A DNA stretch of 64,000 bases from Neobacillus massiliamazoniensis (lineage in GTDB: Bacteria > Bacillota > Bacilli > Bacillales > Cytobacillaceae), in contig NZ_CVRB01000004.1 in the NCBI RefSeq assembly GCF_001048695.1, forward strand, positions 186,001 through 250,000, given 5' to 3'. The notes under the pieces are model-generated. The model did no database searches. It had not been told where the DNA came from and saw only the letters and a list, made by a program, of their open reading frames with translations. Shown here piece by piece: positions 9,416 to 17,367 of this stretch. Both the position numbers and the translations under genes were made by a program. The first letter of the stretch is position 1. Every line of letters begins with the position of its first letter.

Positions 9416-9453
9416 CAGGCTGTCGAAAAACCCTCGGCAGCCTCTTATTTTAT
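9416..9453 (+). terminator. Inward-facing terminator hairpin at left end of the IS element
   Basis: AGGCTGTCGAAAAACCCTCG followed by GCAGCCTC then TTATTTTATT. The hairpin plus T-rich run reads into the element from the metA side. The equivalent end in the 42880 and 59837 copies is AGGCTGTCGAAAAACTTTCG then ATAGCCTTTTATTT. Confidence 0.55.
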
Positions 9454-9703
9454 TCAATCACTTTAACAAATCACCGCGTTATTTCGTTGTAATATTATTA
9501 GTATATATCGGCTTTCAACATGTCTGTTGATAGGCGCTCCAGGCACTTCGCTTTCCGCGGGCGTGCCGGGGAGCCTCCTCGTCGCTTCGCTCCTGCGTGG
9601 TCTCCCCTGCCCCGTATTCCCGCAGGAGTCTTCGTGCCTTCCGCGCCAATCAACAGAGTGTTTCAATAAGACCTTCAACTCAACTAATAAATATTAAAAA
9701 GAC

Positions 9704-10218
9704 GTGGTGAAATCAACGTTTAATCCAAAAGAGTCTAGCCAAAGTGAATATGAATTTGTGTCTATTGATGAATTAGTTCCTAACGAACATCTCTTCCGTT
9801 TGATCGATAAATATATTGATTTTTCTTTCCTTCTTGAAAAAGTTCGCCCTTTTTTTTGCGATGACAACAGTCGCCCTACTAATCCCCTTATTCTTTTTAA
9901 AATGATGTTTATTGGTTATCTTTACGGCATACGTTCTGAGATTTCAACTAGAAAGGGAAATAAAAATGAACAATACCTACCGCTAGTTCTTAGGTTTGAA
10001 ATTCCATGATCCGGTTCCCCATCACTCTACAATTAATCGTCAACATCGTTTTAAGACACTGATATCTTTCAGGAAATTTTTGATGAAATATTTCTTCAGG
10101 CAATCAATCACATTATGGTCGGTGGTCGTGATTTATTTACGGATTCAACTAATTTAAAAGCAATTGCAAATAAACACAAGTTTACAAAACAAGAAGTGGA
10201 AGTGGTTGCAATACTTTA
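9704..10218 (+). pseudogene. IS1182-family transposase remnant
   Basis: The first 78 codons read as an IS1182-family N-terminus (SIDELVPNEHLFRLIDKYID, then LILFKMMFIGYLYGIRSE). Homology continues in other frames. After a frameshift near 9945 it reads QLEREIKMNNTYR, then an in-frame TAG where Trp is expected, then FLGLKFHDPVPHHSTINRQ. After another frameshift near 10065 it reads DIFQEIFDEIFLQ, DLFTDSTNLKAIANK and a stop. The C-terminal catalytic part is missing. It is non-functional and cannot mobilise the element by itself. Confidence 0.85.
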
Positions 10219-10544
10219 GGTTGATTTACCTCCCTGTTGATTGGAGCGGAGGGCACTCGACTCCTGCGGGATAGAGAGGTCACTGGAGACCCCACAGGCG
10301 CCAAAGCGCCGAGGAGGCTCCAGGACCTCCCCGCGGAAAGCGAGTGTCCCGGAGCGGAAATCAACAGGCCCATTTGCATGAACAATCAATAAATTTAGTA
10401 TATAGATTCTGACAAAATAAAAAATTGCCGAGAAAAATACCCTTTCTCGACAATCTGATCTGCAACCAGTCCGATGCTTTTTTATTCCCGATTTGGTTAT
10501 TTTTCTAAAATAAAGAAAGAATAAAGATTAAAAGGAGGTTTTAT

Positions 10545-10757
10545 ATGGAAAAAATAGTGGCTGTTCACCGTAATTATTTTGGAGATATTATTAGCTTTGT
10601 TACATCCAATGGAAGAGTTATTTCCTATCAAAAGGCATTGCTTGAAGCAGAAAATGGTTTGCTTCAAGGTGTTCAGACAAAGGCGGGAGACGTTGGTAAT
10701 CTAGTCTTATATCCTGAGCTGGAGCAATCTTTTGACCATTATCCAGAGTTATTTTAA
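10545..10757 (+). CDS. DUF3892 family small protein
   Basis: 70 residues (MEKIVAVHRNYFGDIISFVT...). The pattern of an initial beta-strand with GDIISF and GRVISYQKALLEAENG matches DUF3892, small cytosolic Bacillus proteins of unknown function. AAAAGGAGG lies 7 nt before the ATG. A strong hairpin terminator follows at 10760-10790. It is a single-gene unit between the IS remnant and mntR. Confidence 0.75.
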   Translation: MEKIVAVHRNYFGDIISFVTSNGRVISYQKALLEAENGLLQGVQTKAGDVGNLVLYPELEQSFDHYPELF

Positions 10758-10759
10758 AA

Positions 10760-10790
10760 GCACCTAGCATTGAAACTAGGTGCTCCTTTT
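10760..10790 (+). terminator. Terminator of the DUF3892 gene
   Basis: GCACCTAG-cattgaaa-CTAGGTGC followed by TCCTTTT. An 8-bp perfect stem starts 3 nt after the stop codon. Confidence 0.8.
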
Positions 10791-10849
10791 AAAAACAGAA
10801 TTTATATTATTTGACAATTCAAGAATTGTTTAGGACATTAGGCGATGTT

Positions 10850-11275
10850 CTAATCTTCACTTTCATTTTGTTTTTGAATTTCTTTTAAAGCATCTATTCT
10901 TGTATGGTCTTCTTCAAAAAACTGAACAAGATCGCCAATTCTGTCGATTGAGTCCCAGCTTAAATGATGCTCAATGCCCTCAACATCGTGATAAATATTT
11001 TCATCTTTTACCCCGATTATATTTAATAGTTGTTCAAGAAGTTCATGCCTATATACAAGACGTTTCCCAATTTTTTTCCCTTTTGCTGTCAGTACGAATC
11101 CTCGATACTTTTCATAAACCAGATATTCATCTTTATCGAGCTTTTGAACCATTTTTGTTACTGAGGAGGGATGAACAGATAACGCTTCAGCAATATCAGA
11201 AACTCGAGCGTATCCTTTTTCTTCAATTAAAATATAAATTTGTTCTATATAATCTTCCATACTAGGTGTTGGCAT
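10850..11275 (-). CDS. mntR: Manganese-responsive regulator MntR (DtxR family)
   Basis: 141 residues from the ATG at 11275 ([12 protein letters not shown]), which has GGAGG upstream; an in-frame extension to 11335 is not needed. Metal ligands of B. subtilis MntR are conserved: Asp8 and Glu11 near the start, His in [11 protein letters not shown], and Glu/Glu/His in [10 protein letters not shown]. The winged helix ([20 protein letters not shown]) is intact. It represses Mn2+ uptake genes when Mn is replete; none of its usual targets is in the window. Confidence 0.95.
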   Translation of the reverse strand: MPTPSMEDYIEQIYILIEEKGYARVSDIAEALSVHPSSVTKMVQKLDKDEYLVYEKYRGFVLTAKGKKIGKRLVYRHELLEQLLNIIGVKDENIYHDVEGIEHHLSWDSIDRIGDLVQFFEEDHTRIDALKEIQKQNESED

Positions 11276-11369
11276 CCCATACCCTCCAATAAAATTCATC
11301 ATTAAAAGTTTACTATAGATAAAATTAAGTGACAAGGCTCTTTATCACATTCAATTCATCACAAGAACA

Positions 11370-13538
11370 TCAATTTAAAGATGTAGTTTCAAATAAAAAC
11401 CGAACTATTTTTTCATTTTCATCGATAATCAACCGGGCATTAAAGACCTTATCATTTTTTGTAAACCCTTCAATCAATTCGGTCTTTCCTTCATTTAGCA
11501 GTAACTTGATATTTTTTTGCGTGATATTTTTTCCTAATATTTTTTTTGAAATCGTAAAATTACAATGGTTTTTTTGATAATTCGTGCAGCCATAAAAATT
11601 CCCCTTGTCAACAATTGAACCGTCACATTTCTTACAAGGTCCTAGTTTAGTAAATGCTTTTTTCTTTGGACTTTGCTTTGCGGGGGTGAACTCTTGTCTT
11701 TCTTTCTCGGAAAAGTCCCAGCTTGAGGCATGATCTTTCCCAATCGCAATTAAATGGTGAACCATTTTTTCCGTTTGTTCCATAAAATTCTTTGGAGAAG
11801 CGGCACCATCCGATATTTCCTTTAGCTTCTGCTCCCATTTCGCCGTCATTTCTGGGGAGGCAAGAATTTCGTCACCAATCGCCTTTATCAATATTTTTGC
11901 TTTTGAGGTCGCATAAACTAAATTCTTGCTTACTTCAATATATTTCCGATCCTTGAGCATGGTAATAATTCCGGCCCTTGTTGCCTCTGTTCCAAGCCCC
12001 TCTGTTTTGGAAAGAATTTTTTCTAATTCTTTATCTTCAATATGTTTCCCTGCCGTTTTCATGACTGTAATGAGTTGTCCTTCTGTGTACCGCTTAGGGG
12101 GCTGGGTTTGGCTTTCTTTTACATCCACTTTTAAAGTCTGTCCTTTTTCATCTTTTGTAAGCAGAGGAAGTGCGGTTTCATCGTCATTGTCTTTTTGATG
12201 GATCACTTTCCTCCATCCATCTTCAATTTGAACTTTTCCCTTGGAAATAAAGGTTGCTCGCCCATCAACCAGAGTTGTGACAGTTGTATATTCAACAATT
12301 GCTTTTTGATAGTGCGCAGCAATTAAGCTTTTCACAATCAAATCATAGATTTTCTGTTCCTCGGCCCCCATTTTATCAAAATTCGGTATTTGTTCAGTCG
12401 GAATAATGGCATAGTGGTCCGTTACCTTTTTTTCATTCACATAGCGCTTGTTATGTGAGATCGAAGGAATTGGCAGAGGGAAAAATGATGCATAACTATT
12501 AAGTTTACTCATTTTATTAAGAATCTCAGGAAATGTATTGGCTTCTTCAATTGTCACATAACGAGAATCTGAACGTGGGTATGAGACATGTCCTTTTTGA
12601 TAAAGTTTTTGCGTTACATCAAGCGTTTTTTGGGGAGAGAATTTAAAGAGTCTATTTGCATCTGCTTGAAGTGCCGACAGATTGTAAAGCAACGGAGGAA
12701 AAAATTCTTTTCTCTCAGATAGAACGTCGGAAACCTCCGCCGGCTTACCTTTGCAAAATTCGGCCACTTTTTCTGCTAAATCTTTCGTTGACACTCGCGA
12801 TTCGCCATTATTCTGCCATTTTCCAGAATATTTTTTGCTGTTTATTGAGAAAGATGCCACCACTTCCCAAAACGGCTCAGCCTTAAAATTCTCAATCTCT
12901 AATTCCCTTTTCACAATAAGGGCAAGTGTAGGGGTTTGCACACGTCCTACGGAAAAGACATCCGCAAAGCCTTGCTCCTTCAATAGCAAGCTATAAAGAC
13001 GTGAAGCGTTCATACCAACGACCCAGTCAGCGCATGCTCTCGTATATGCTTCAAAAAACAGGCTCCTGGTCTCACTTTCTTCTAACAGTTTTTTAAATCC
13101 TTCTCTAATGGCATTAGGAGTTAGTGAAGAAATCCAAAGCCTTTTCATTGGTTTTTTACAATGAATTAAACGGAGGATATTCCGAATAATTAATTCTCCT
13201 TCCCGACCAGCATCGCCAGCATGAATGATTTCAGATACCTCAGAATGAGAAGCTAATTTTTTAATGACTGCAAACTGTTTTAGTTTATCTTTTGTTACTT
13301 CATATTCGAAATGTGCCGGTATCATAGGAAGAGTATCAAATGACCACTTTTTCCAACTTGGCTGATACTTTTCAGGAGGGACAAGTTGACATAAATGTCC
13401 AATAGCCCATGTCACATACGCTCCCTTATTAAAAACATCATTAGGAAAAATTTCAATGAAACCATTTTGTTTTTTATGTTTAAAGATGGAGGCCAATGTA
13501 GACCCTTGGTCCGGTTTTTCGGCAATGATTAATTTCAT
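11370..13538 (-). CDS. topB: DNA topoisomerase III (type IA)
   Basis: 722 residues from the ATG at 13538 (MKLIIAEKPDQG), with AAAAAGGGTG upstream. The Toprim domain has EKP and the DAGREGELIIR acidic motif; the active-site tyrosine is in HVSYPRSDSRYV. One Cys-rich zinc ribbon follows near residue 630 (CKKCDGSIV...CTNYQKNHC), and a C-terminal TopoIII extra domain ends the protein. It relaxes or decatenates DNA during replication and recombination. It is monocistronic. Confidence 0.95.
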   Translation of the reverse strand: MKLIIAEKPDQGSTLASIFKHKKQNGFIEIFPNDVFNKGAYVTWAIGHLCQLVPPEKYQPSWKKWSFDTLPMIPAHFEYEVTKDKLKQFAVIKKLASHSEVSEIIHAGDAGREGELIIRNILRLIHCKKPMKRLWISSLTPNAIREGFKKLLEESETRSLFFEAYTRACADWVVGMNASRLYSLLLKEQGFADVFSVGRVQTPTLALIVKRELEIENFKAEPFWEVVASFSINSKKYSGKWQNNGESRVSTKDLAEKVAEFCKGKPAEVSDVLSERKEFFPPLLYNLSALQADANRLFKFSPQKTLDVTQKLYQKGHVSYPRSDSRYVTIEEANTFPEILNKMSKLNSYASFFPLPIPSISHNKRYVNEKKVTDHYAIIPTEQIPNFDKMGAEEQKIYDLIVKSLIAAHYQKAIVEYTTVTTLVDGRATFISKGKVQIEDGWRKVIHQKDNDDETALPLLTKDEKGQTLKVDVKESQTQPPKRYTEGQLITVMKTAGKHIEDKELEKILSKTEGLGTEATRAGIITMLKDRKYIEVSKNLVYATSKAKILIKAIGDEILASPEMTAKWEQKLKEISDGAASPKNFMEQTEKMVHHLIAIGKDHASSWDFSEKERQEFTPAKQSPKKKAFTKLGPCKKCDGSIVDKGNFYGCTNYQKNHCNFTISKKILGKNITQKNIKLLLNEGKTELIEGFTKNDKVFNARLIIDENEKIVRFLFETTSLN

Positions 13539-13748
13539 ATAAAAAAACACCCTTTTTAAAAAAACGTCCAGATTACATTTTACTCGCTATCTTCATTAAA
13601 TGAAAAGTAGAATGATAAAAGTATTTAAATTGAGCATTTATTGGGATAGAAATAATAGTTACACCTTCATTTTAGCAAACATTCCTTATCTAATTTTCAG
13701 AATTTTTGTCAGATTTAGTACAAAGCTTATTGAATAATATTATTCTAA
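13539..13748. other. Gap between topB and the repeat element
   Basis: About 210 bp of AT-rich sequence, presumably holding the topB promoter on the minus strand. No small gene, RNA or strong hairpin was recognised. Confidence 0.4.
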
Positions 13749-13992
13749 GGCTGTGTTAAAGGTTATTGTTGATTTTGTAACTATGTTGATTGGAGCGGAA
13801 GGTGCGAGATCCTCGAAAATGCTATCGCATTTCCTTCGTGCGGTGTAGATTCGAAGAAGCTGATTCAATGTCCTGCGGGAGTACGGAGCAGGGGAGACCC
13901 TTCAGGCGCTTAAGCGCCGAGGAGGCTCCCCGGACCGCCCGCGGAAAGCGAAGCGCCTGGAGCGGAAATCAACAGGCAAATTTATCACAGCC
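13749..13992 (-). mobile_element. MITE-like repeat element, 8-bp-TSD family, copy 6 (inverted)
   Basis: 244 bp, opposite in orientation to most copies, with ends GGCTGTGTTAAAGG and TTATCACAGCC. It is flanked by an exact 8-bp direct repeat TATTCTAA (13741-13748 and 13993-14000), the cleanest duplication in the window. It sits about 75 bp upstream of the cspD promoter. Confidence 0.9.
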
Positions 13993-14065
13993 TATTCTAA
14001 AGAAAAAGGGAAAAGATTTGAAATAGAAGTTTCAGATAGTTTAAACTAAAAATCTTCACCATTCC

Positions 14066-14094
14066 TTGACTGTCCAATTCGGTTATTGTATATT
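14066..14094 (+). promoter_or_regulatory. Sigma-A promoter of cspD with long leader
   Basis: TTGACT (14066-14071), 17-nt spacer, TATATT (14089-14094). Transcription would start near 14101, giving a leader of about 107 nt before the ATG. Long structured leaders are usual for bacterial csp mRNAs and control translation at low temperature; that role here is inferred. Confidence 0.65.
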
Positions 14095-14207
14095 TAATAC
14101 ATCATGTATGAAATCGAATTCAAAAAAAAAATCTGATTGATTCATGATAATATTTACCATTGGCATCTAATATAGGGGTGTCTTAAAGGCTTAGGAGGAA
14201 GTAGTAA

Positions 14208-14408
14208 ATGCAAAACGGTAAAGTTAAATGGTTTAATAATGAAAAGGGTTTCGGTTTTATCGAAGTTGAAGGCGGCGACGATGTATTCGTACATTTCAGC
14301 GCAATTACAGGTGATGGCTTTAAATCACTAGAAGAAGGTCAAGAAGTTTCTTTTGAAATCGTTGAAGGAAACCGTGGACCTCAAGCTGCAAACGTTGCAA
14401 AACTTTAA
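14208..14408 (+). CDS. cspD: Cold shock protein (CspD)
   Basis: 66-residue single cold-shock domain: [20 protein letters not shown] contains RNP1 (KGFGFIEV), and DVFVHFSAI contains RNP2. It binds single-stranded RNA and DNA as a chaperone in the cytosol. TTAGGAGGAAG is at ideal distance. A terminator follows. The position matches the B. subtilis cspD locus between metA and ypeQ. Confidence 0.95.
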   Translation: MQNGKVKWFNNEKGFGFIEVEGGDDVFVHFSAITGDGFKSLEEGQEVSFEIVEGNRGPQAANVAKL

Positions 14409-14420
14409 TCTTATAAATCA

Positions 14421-14449
14421 AAGGCTGACGATTTGACGTCAGCCTTTTT
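14421..14449 (+). terminator. Terminator between cspD and the convergent zinc-finger gene
   Basis: AAGGCTGAC...GTCAGCCTT followed by TTTA; a 9-bp stem with a short loop 12 nt after the cspD stop. Confidence 0.8.
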
Positions 14450-14452
14450 ACT

Positions 14453-14638
14453 TTAGTTAAGCTTTTTCCCATATTCCTGAAGTTTTTCTCCGATAGTACA
14501 TTGTGTGATGCAAAAGCGGTGTGCTACTCTTCTACCACCTTCTTTTTTTAAATGCTTATGTAAAAAGCATTCCTCACAGTACATATTCATCAACACTTCC
14601 ACATGATCCAATAATTCCCTTCTAATCATGTTTTTCAC
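14453..14638 (-). CDS. ypeQ: Small zinc-finger protein, YpeQ-like
   Basis: 61 residues with four cysteines and flanking histidines (MYCEECFLHKHL, then AHRFCITQCTIGEKLQEYGK), matching the zf-C2HCIx2C family that includes B. subtilis YpeQ. It probably binds Zn2+; the function is unknown. It is convergent with cspD and lies 21 nt downstream of the RNase H gene. Confidence 0.8.
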   Translation of the reverse strand: MKNMIRRELLDHVEVLMNMYCEECFLHKHLKKEGGRRVAHRFCITQCTIGEKLQEYGKKLN

Positions 14639-14659
14639 AAAAAGATTGCACCCCTCTTT

Positions 14660-15316
14660 TCATAGGATTAATGTTTTAGCGAAAATTTCTTTTCCCTCTA
14701 ATGCCTGGGTCGCCAATTTATCCGCTTCTTTATTATCTTTTCTTGGAATGACCGTAAATTTGGGCTTAATCCCAAGGGCCTTTATTTTTTCTTCAATTCT
14801 ATCAAGCCACCGATTTAACACATCTTCATAGCATGGCCATTCCCCTTCGAGCTGCTTTAAAATCCCTTGTGAGTCTCCTTTAAATTCACACGGAATATGT
14901 TGGACGCCTAAGTCCTCAATTATATTTAGCGCATAATATAATGCGGCATATTCCGCTTCATTATTTGATTCGAGTTCATCAAAAGATTCGTTGGCTCGAA
15001 TTCGGTATTTCTTCTTTCCTTGCTTAAAAAAAACAACGGCTCCAAGTCCTGCTTTATTTGTTTCCTTTTGAAATCCCCCATCAAAATAAACGATCATTTC
15101 ATGAGGATCTTCTTCTATTTCGACTACTAACTTTTTCAATTCCTTCAGAATCCAGGAAGTGCCAATTTCATCATAAAAAAATAATTCGGTTATGTTCCCC
15201 TGTTTTTCTAGTTCTTCACCCATTTGGAGTGCCACTTCCCCAGATACCCATTCGGTTGAAACCTGAACCTTTTCGCTTCCTTTTATTTTGTACTTCCATT
15301 CCAATTTATATTTCAT
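14660..15316 (-). CDS. Ribonuclease H-like protein (YpeP/YpdQ type)
   Basis: 218 residues from the ATG at 15316 (MKYKLEWKYKIKG), with GAAAGG upstream. The N-terminal ~80 residues form a separate small domain. The C-terminal part is an RNase HI fold with the four acidic residues: Asp in IVYFDGGFQ, Glu in SNNEAEYAALYYAL, Asp in FKGDSQGIL and Asp in KEADKLATQAL. It is expected to cleave RNA in RNA-DNA hybrids. It matches the ypdQ/ypeP locus of B. subtilis. Confidence 0.85.
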   Translation of the reverse strand: MKYKLEWKYKIKGSEKVQVSTEWVSGEVALQMGEELEKQGNITELFFYDEIGTSWILKELKKLVVEIEEDPHEMIVYFDGGFQKETNKAGLGAVVFFKQGKKKYRIRANESFDELESNNEAEYAALYYALNIIEDLGVQHIPCEFKGDSQGILKQLEGEWPCYEDVLNRWLDRIEEKIKALGIKPKFTVIPRKDNKEADKLATQALEGKEIFAKTLIL

Positions 15317-15515
15317 TATTTTCAGCCTTTCATGTTTATTCTCTTCTATATTTAGTGCCAACTTGAATATTGAAAAGTATATTTTTTTATTCCTTATTTT
15401 TATCATACCCACTTATTCATTCGTGTTAAAATAAAAAATTTTCTGCATGACAATTTTAAAATATGCTAAACTTTCAATACATCCTTATTTTGTTAGAAAG
15501 CTGGGGGCTTACAAC

Positions 15516-16448
15516 GTGAAAAAACCAATCCTTGCAGATTTTAGTTTACTGATTGTTACGGTCATTTGGGGACTGTCATTTGTTTTAGTCCAAAATGCCA
15601 TAGATTTTCTCGCACCAATATCCTTTAATGGAATCCGTTTTTCAATTGCTGCTGTTTTACTATTTCTATGCCTTATCATTTTTGACAAGAAGCAACTTAA
15701 GCAAATAAATAGGAAATTAGTTTTAGCAGGTATGTTCCTCGGAATTTGGCTATTTCTCGGTTATATAACTCAGACCATTGGACTAATCTATACAACTACT
15801 TCTAAAGCAGGGTTTATTACTGGGCTCAACGTTGTTCTAGTTCCAGTATTTTCTCTATTTATTCTTAAGCAGTATCCAAACAGAAATGCTGTAATTGGAA
15901 TTATAATTGCAACCATTGGCTTATTTTTGCTTACAATGACAGATGTAACCTCACTAAATAAAGGTGACGGATGGGTATTTCTTTGCGCTATATTTTTTGC
16001 ACTGCAAATTATTTTTACAGGTAAATATAGCAGCAAATACCCGACATTACTATTAACTGTTATTCAAATTGGTACTGTAGCAGTCTTGTCAGTCATTTTT
16101 TCTTTCCTGTTTGAGGATTGGGAAAAGTCGTTTAATCCAAAAATTTTGTTTTCTAATGATGTTTTATTCGCCTTGTTTATTACTAGTATTTTTGCAACAG
16201 CAATTGCCTTTTTTGTTCAAACTAATTTTCAAAAATATACATCAGCGACAAGAGTTGCTTTAATTTTCGCAATGGAGCCGGTGTTTGCAGCAATTGCAGG
16301 GTATTTTTGGGCACATGAACGCCTTTCCTCAAATGCACTATTTGGTTGTTGCCTCATCTTCTTGGGAATGGTGTTTGCAGAACTTCCGATAACTAATCTT
16401 TCATTTCTAAGAAAAAGGAAAAGCATTAAAGACATAAAAACTCCCTAA
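15516..16448 (+). CDS. EamA/DMT-family membrane transporter
   Basis: 310 residues from the GTG at 15516 (MKKPILADFSLLIVTVIWG), chosen for the GGGGG at 15503-15507; the frame is open further upstream. About ten hydrophobic helices form two EamA repeats; WGLSFVLVQNAI in the first and TRVALIFAMEPVFAAIAGYF in the second are typical. It is a drug/metabolite exporter of unknown substrate in the cytoplasmic membrane. Monocistronic. Confidence 0.85.
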   Translation: MKKPILADFSLLIVTVIWGLSFVLVQNAIDFLAPISFNGIRFSIAAVLLFLCLIIFDKKQLKQINRKLVLAGMFLGIWLFLGYITQTIGLIYTTTSKAGFITGLNVVLVPVFSLFILKQYPNRNAVIGIIIATIGLFLLTMTDVTSLNKGDGWVFLCAIFFALQIIFTGKYSSKYPTLLLTVIQIGTVAVLSVIFSFLFEDWEKSFNPKILFSNDVLFALFITSIFATAIAFFVQTNFQKYTSATRVALIFAMEPVFAAIAGYFWAHERLSSNALFGCCLIFLGMVFAELPITNLSFLRKRKSIKDIKTP

Positions 16449-16580
16449 ATAAAATTAACTATAATTAGAAGAGGATACTATGTCCAATGAGAGGGCGTAT
16501 ATCCTCTTTTTTCTTTCATTGTGTTCAGGAGTGACCTAGACCCCTGTTATTAATAAAATACCATAATTCAACTGGAATAC

Positions 16581-16609
16581 TTTACAAATAATTAAATAAG
16601 AGATATTAT
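16581..16609 (+). promoter_or_regulatory. Promoter of the tetR gene
   Basis: TTTACA (16581-16586), 17-nt spacer, TATTAT (16604-16609). The -10 box abuts the operator palindrome, so bound TetR would block initiation. Confidence 0.65.
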
Positions 16610-16630
16610 ACATACATATAAATGTATGTA
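16609..16630 (+). promoter_or_regulatory. TetR operator 1
   Basis: Inverted repeat TACATACAT-ATAA-ATGTATGTA with perfect 9-bp arms, directly before the ribosome binding site of tetR. The same arms recur at 17324-17345 before the ABC operon. It is inferred as the autoregulatory site. Confidence 0.8.
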
Positions 16631-16644
16631 AGGAGGATAGCATC

Positions 16645-17280
16645 TTGCCAAGAAATAAATATCCAGAAATTACGGAAAAACGAATTTTGGATACAGCAAC
16701 AAAGTTGTTTTTAGAAAAGGGATGGGAAGAAACAACCATTCAGAATATTGTAGATGAATTAGGCGATTTAACAAGAGGTGCATTTTACCATCATTTTAAA
16801 TCTAAAGAGGATATTATTGACGCTGTTCTCAATCAGCTGGCAGTAGACAACGACCCGTTCAAAAAAGCTAAAAATATCTCTGGATTAAACGGACTGGAAA
16901 AGTTGAGAATGGCATTTTTACTATCATTTGAAAATATTGGGCAGTTAGAAGCTGTCAAAACGATCCCAACGATTCTAAACAACCCAAAATTAATCGCCAA
17001 ACAATTACAGGACTGTATCCATTTAGGAGCTCCTGATATTCTAGCCTTTATCGAAGAAGGTGTTTTAGATGGTTCTATTTCTGTTCAATATCCTAAGCAG
17101 ACATCTGAAACATTTATGCTGCTGACCAATATTTGGTTAAGCCCTATTATCTATTCAGTGGATACGGAAGAATATTTACTAAAAGCAAAACATTTACAAG
17201 AATTATTTAATGGTATCGGGCTTCCAGTGATCGATGACCAGATACTTGCTACCCTTGAAAAATTTATAAAAATATTTTAG
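16645..17280 (+). CDS. TetR-family repressor of the adjacent ABC exporter
   Basis: 211 residues, starting at a TTG (16645) 10 nt after AGGAGGA. The N-terminal helix-turn-helix is clear (EKRILDTATKLFLEKGWEET, then GDLTRGAFYHHFKSKEDII). The C-terminal ligand domain is divergent, so the inducer cannot be guessed. Two identical-arm palindromes flank it, one over its own promoter and one over that of the ABC genes, which points to control of both. Confidence 0.9.
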   Translation: MPRNKYPEITEKRILDTATKLFLEKGWEETTIQNIVDELGDLTRGAFYHHFKSKEDIIDAVLNQLAVDNDPFKKAKNISGLNGLEKLRMAFLLSFENIGQLEAVKTIPTILNNPKLIAKQLQDCIHLGAPDILAFIEEGVLDGSISVQYPKQTSETFMLLTNIWLSPIIYSVDTEEYLLKAKHLQELFNGIGLPVIDDQILATLEKFIKIF

Positions 17281-17323
17281 ATTTCTGAGTGGACTGCCAT
17301 TGGGCGGTTTGCTTTTACACATT

Positions 17324-17345
17324 TACATACATATATATGTATGTA
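17324..17345 (+). promoter_or_regulatory. TetR operator 2 (ABC operon)
   Basis: TACATACAT-ATAT-ATGTATGTA, a perfect palindrome 22 bp before the ABC ATPase start and just before its AGGAGGA. A TTTACA lies upstream at about 17314, so the operator overlaps the likely promoter. Confidence 0.82.
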
Positions 17346-17367
17346 AACATTTTAGGAGGAATTCGAC

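Larger units (their letters stand above)
9416..10457 (+). mobile_element. Decayed IS1182-type element inserted in the metA terminator
   Basis: 1042 bp with ends CAGGCTGTCGAAAA at the left and TTTCTCGACAATCTG at the right, an imperfect terminal inverted repeat. The metA terminator hairpin is present on both sides: ATCGGCAACCAGCCGAT at 9399-9415 and ATCTGCAACCAGTCCGAT at 10458-10475, followed by the T-tract. A 17-18 bp hairpin was therefore duplicated on insertion. Inside, a broken transposase lies between two inverted GC-rich modules (9524-9656 and 10234-10367). Confidence 0.8.
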
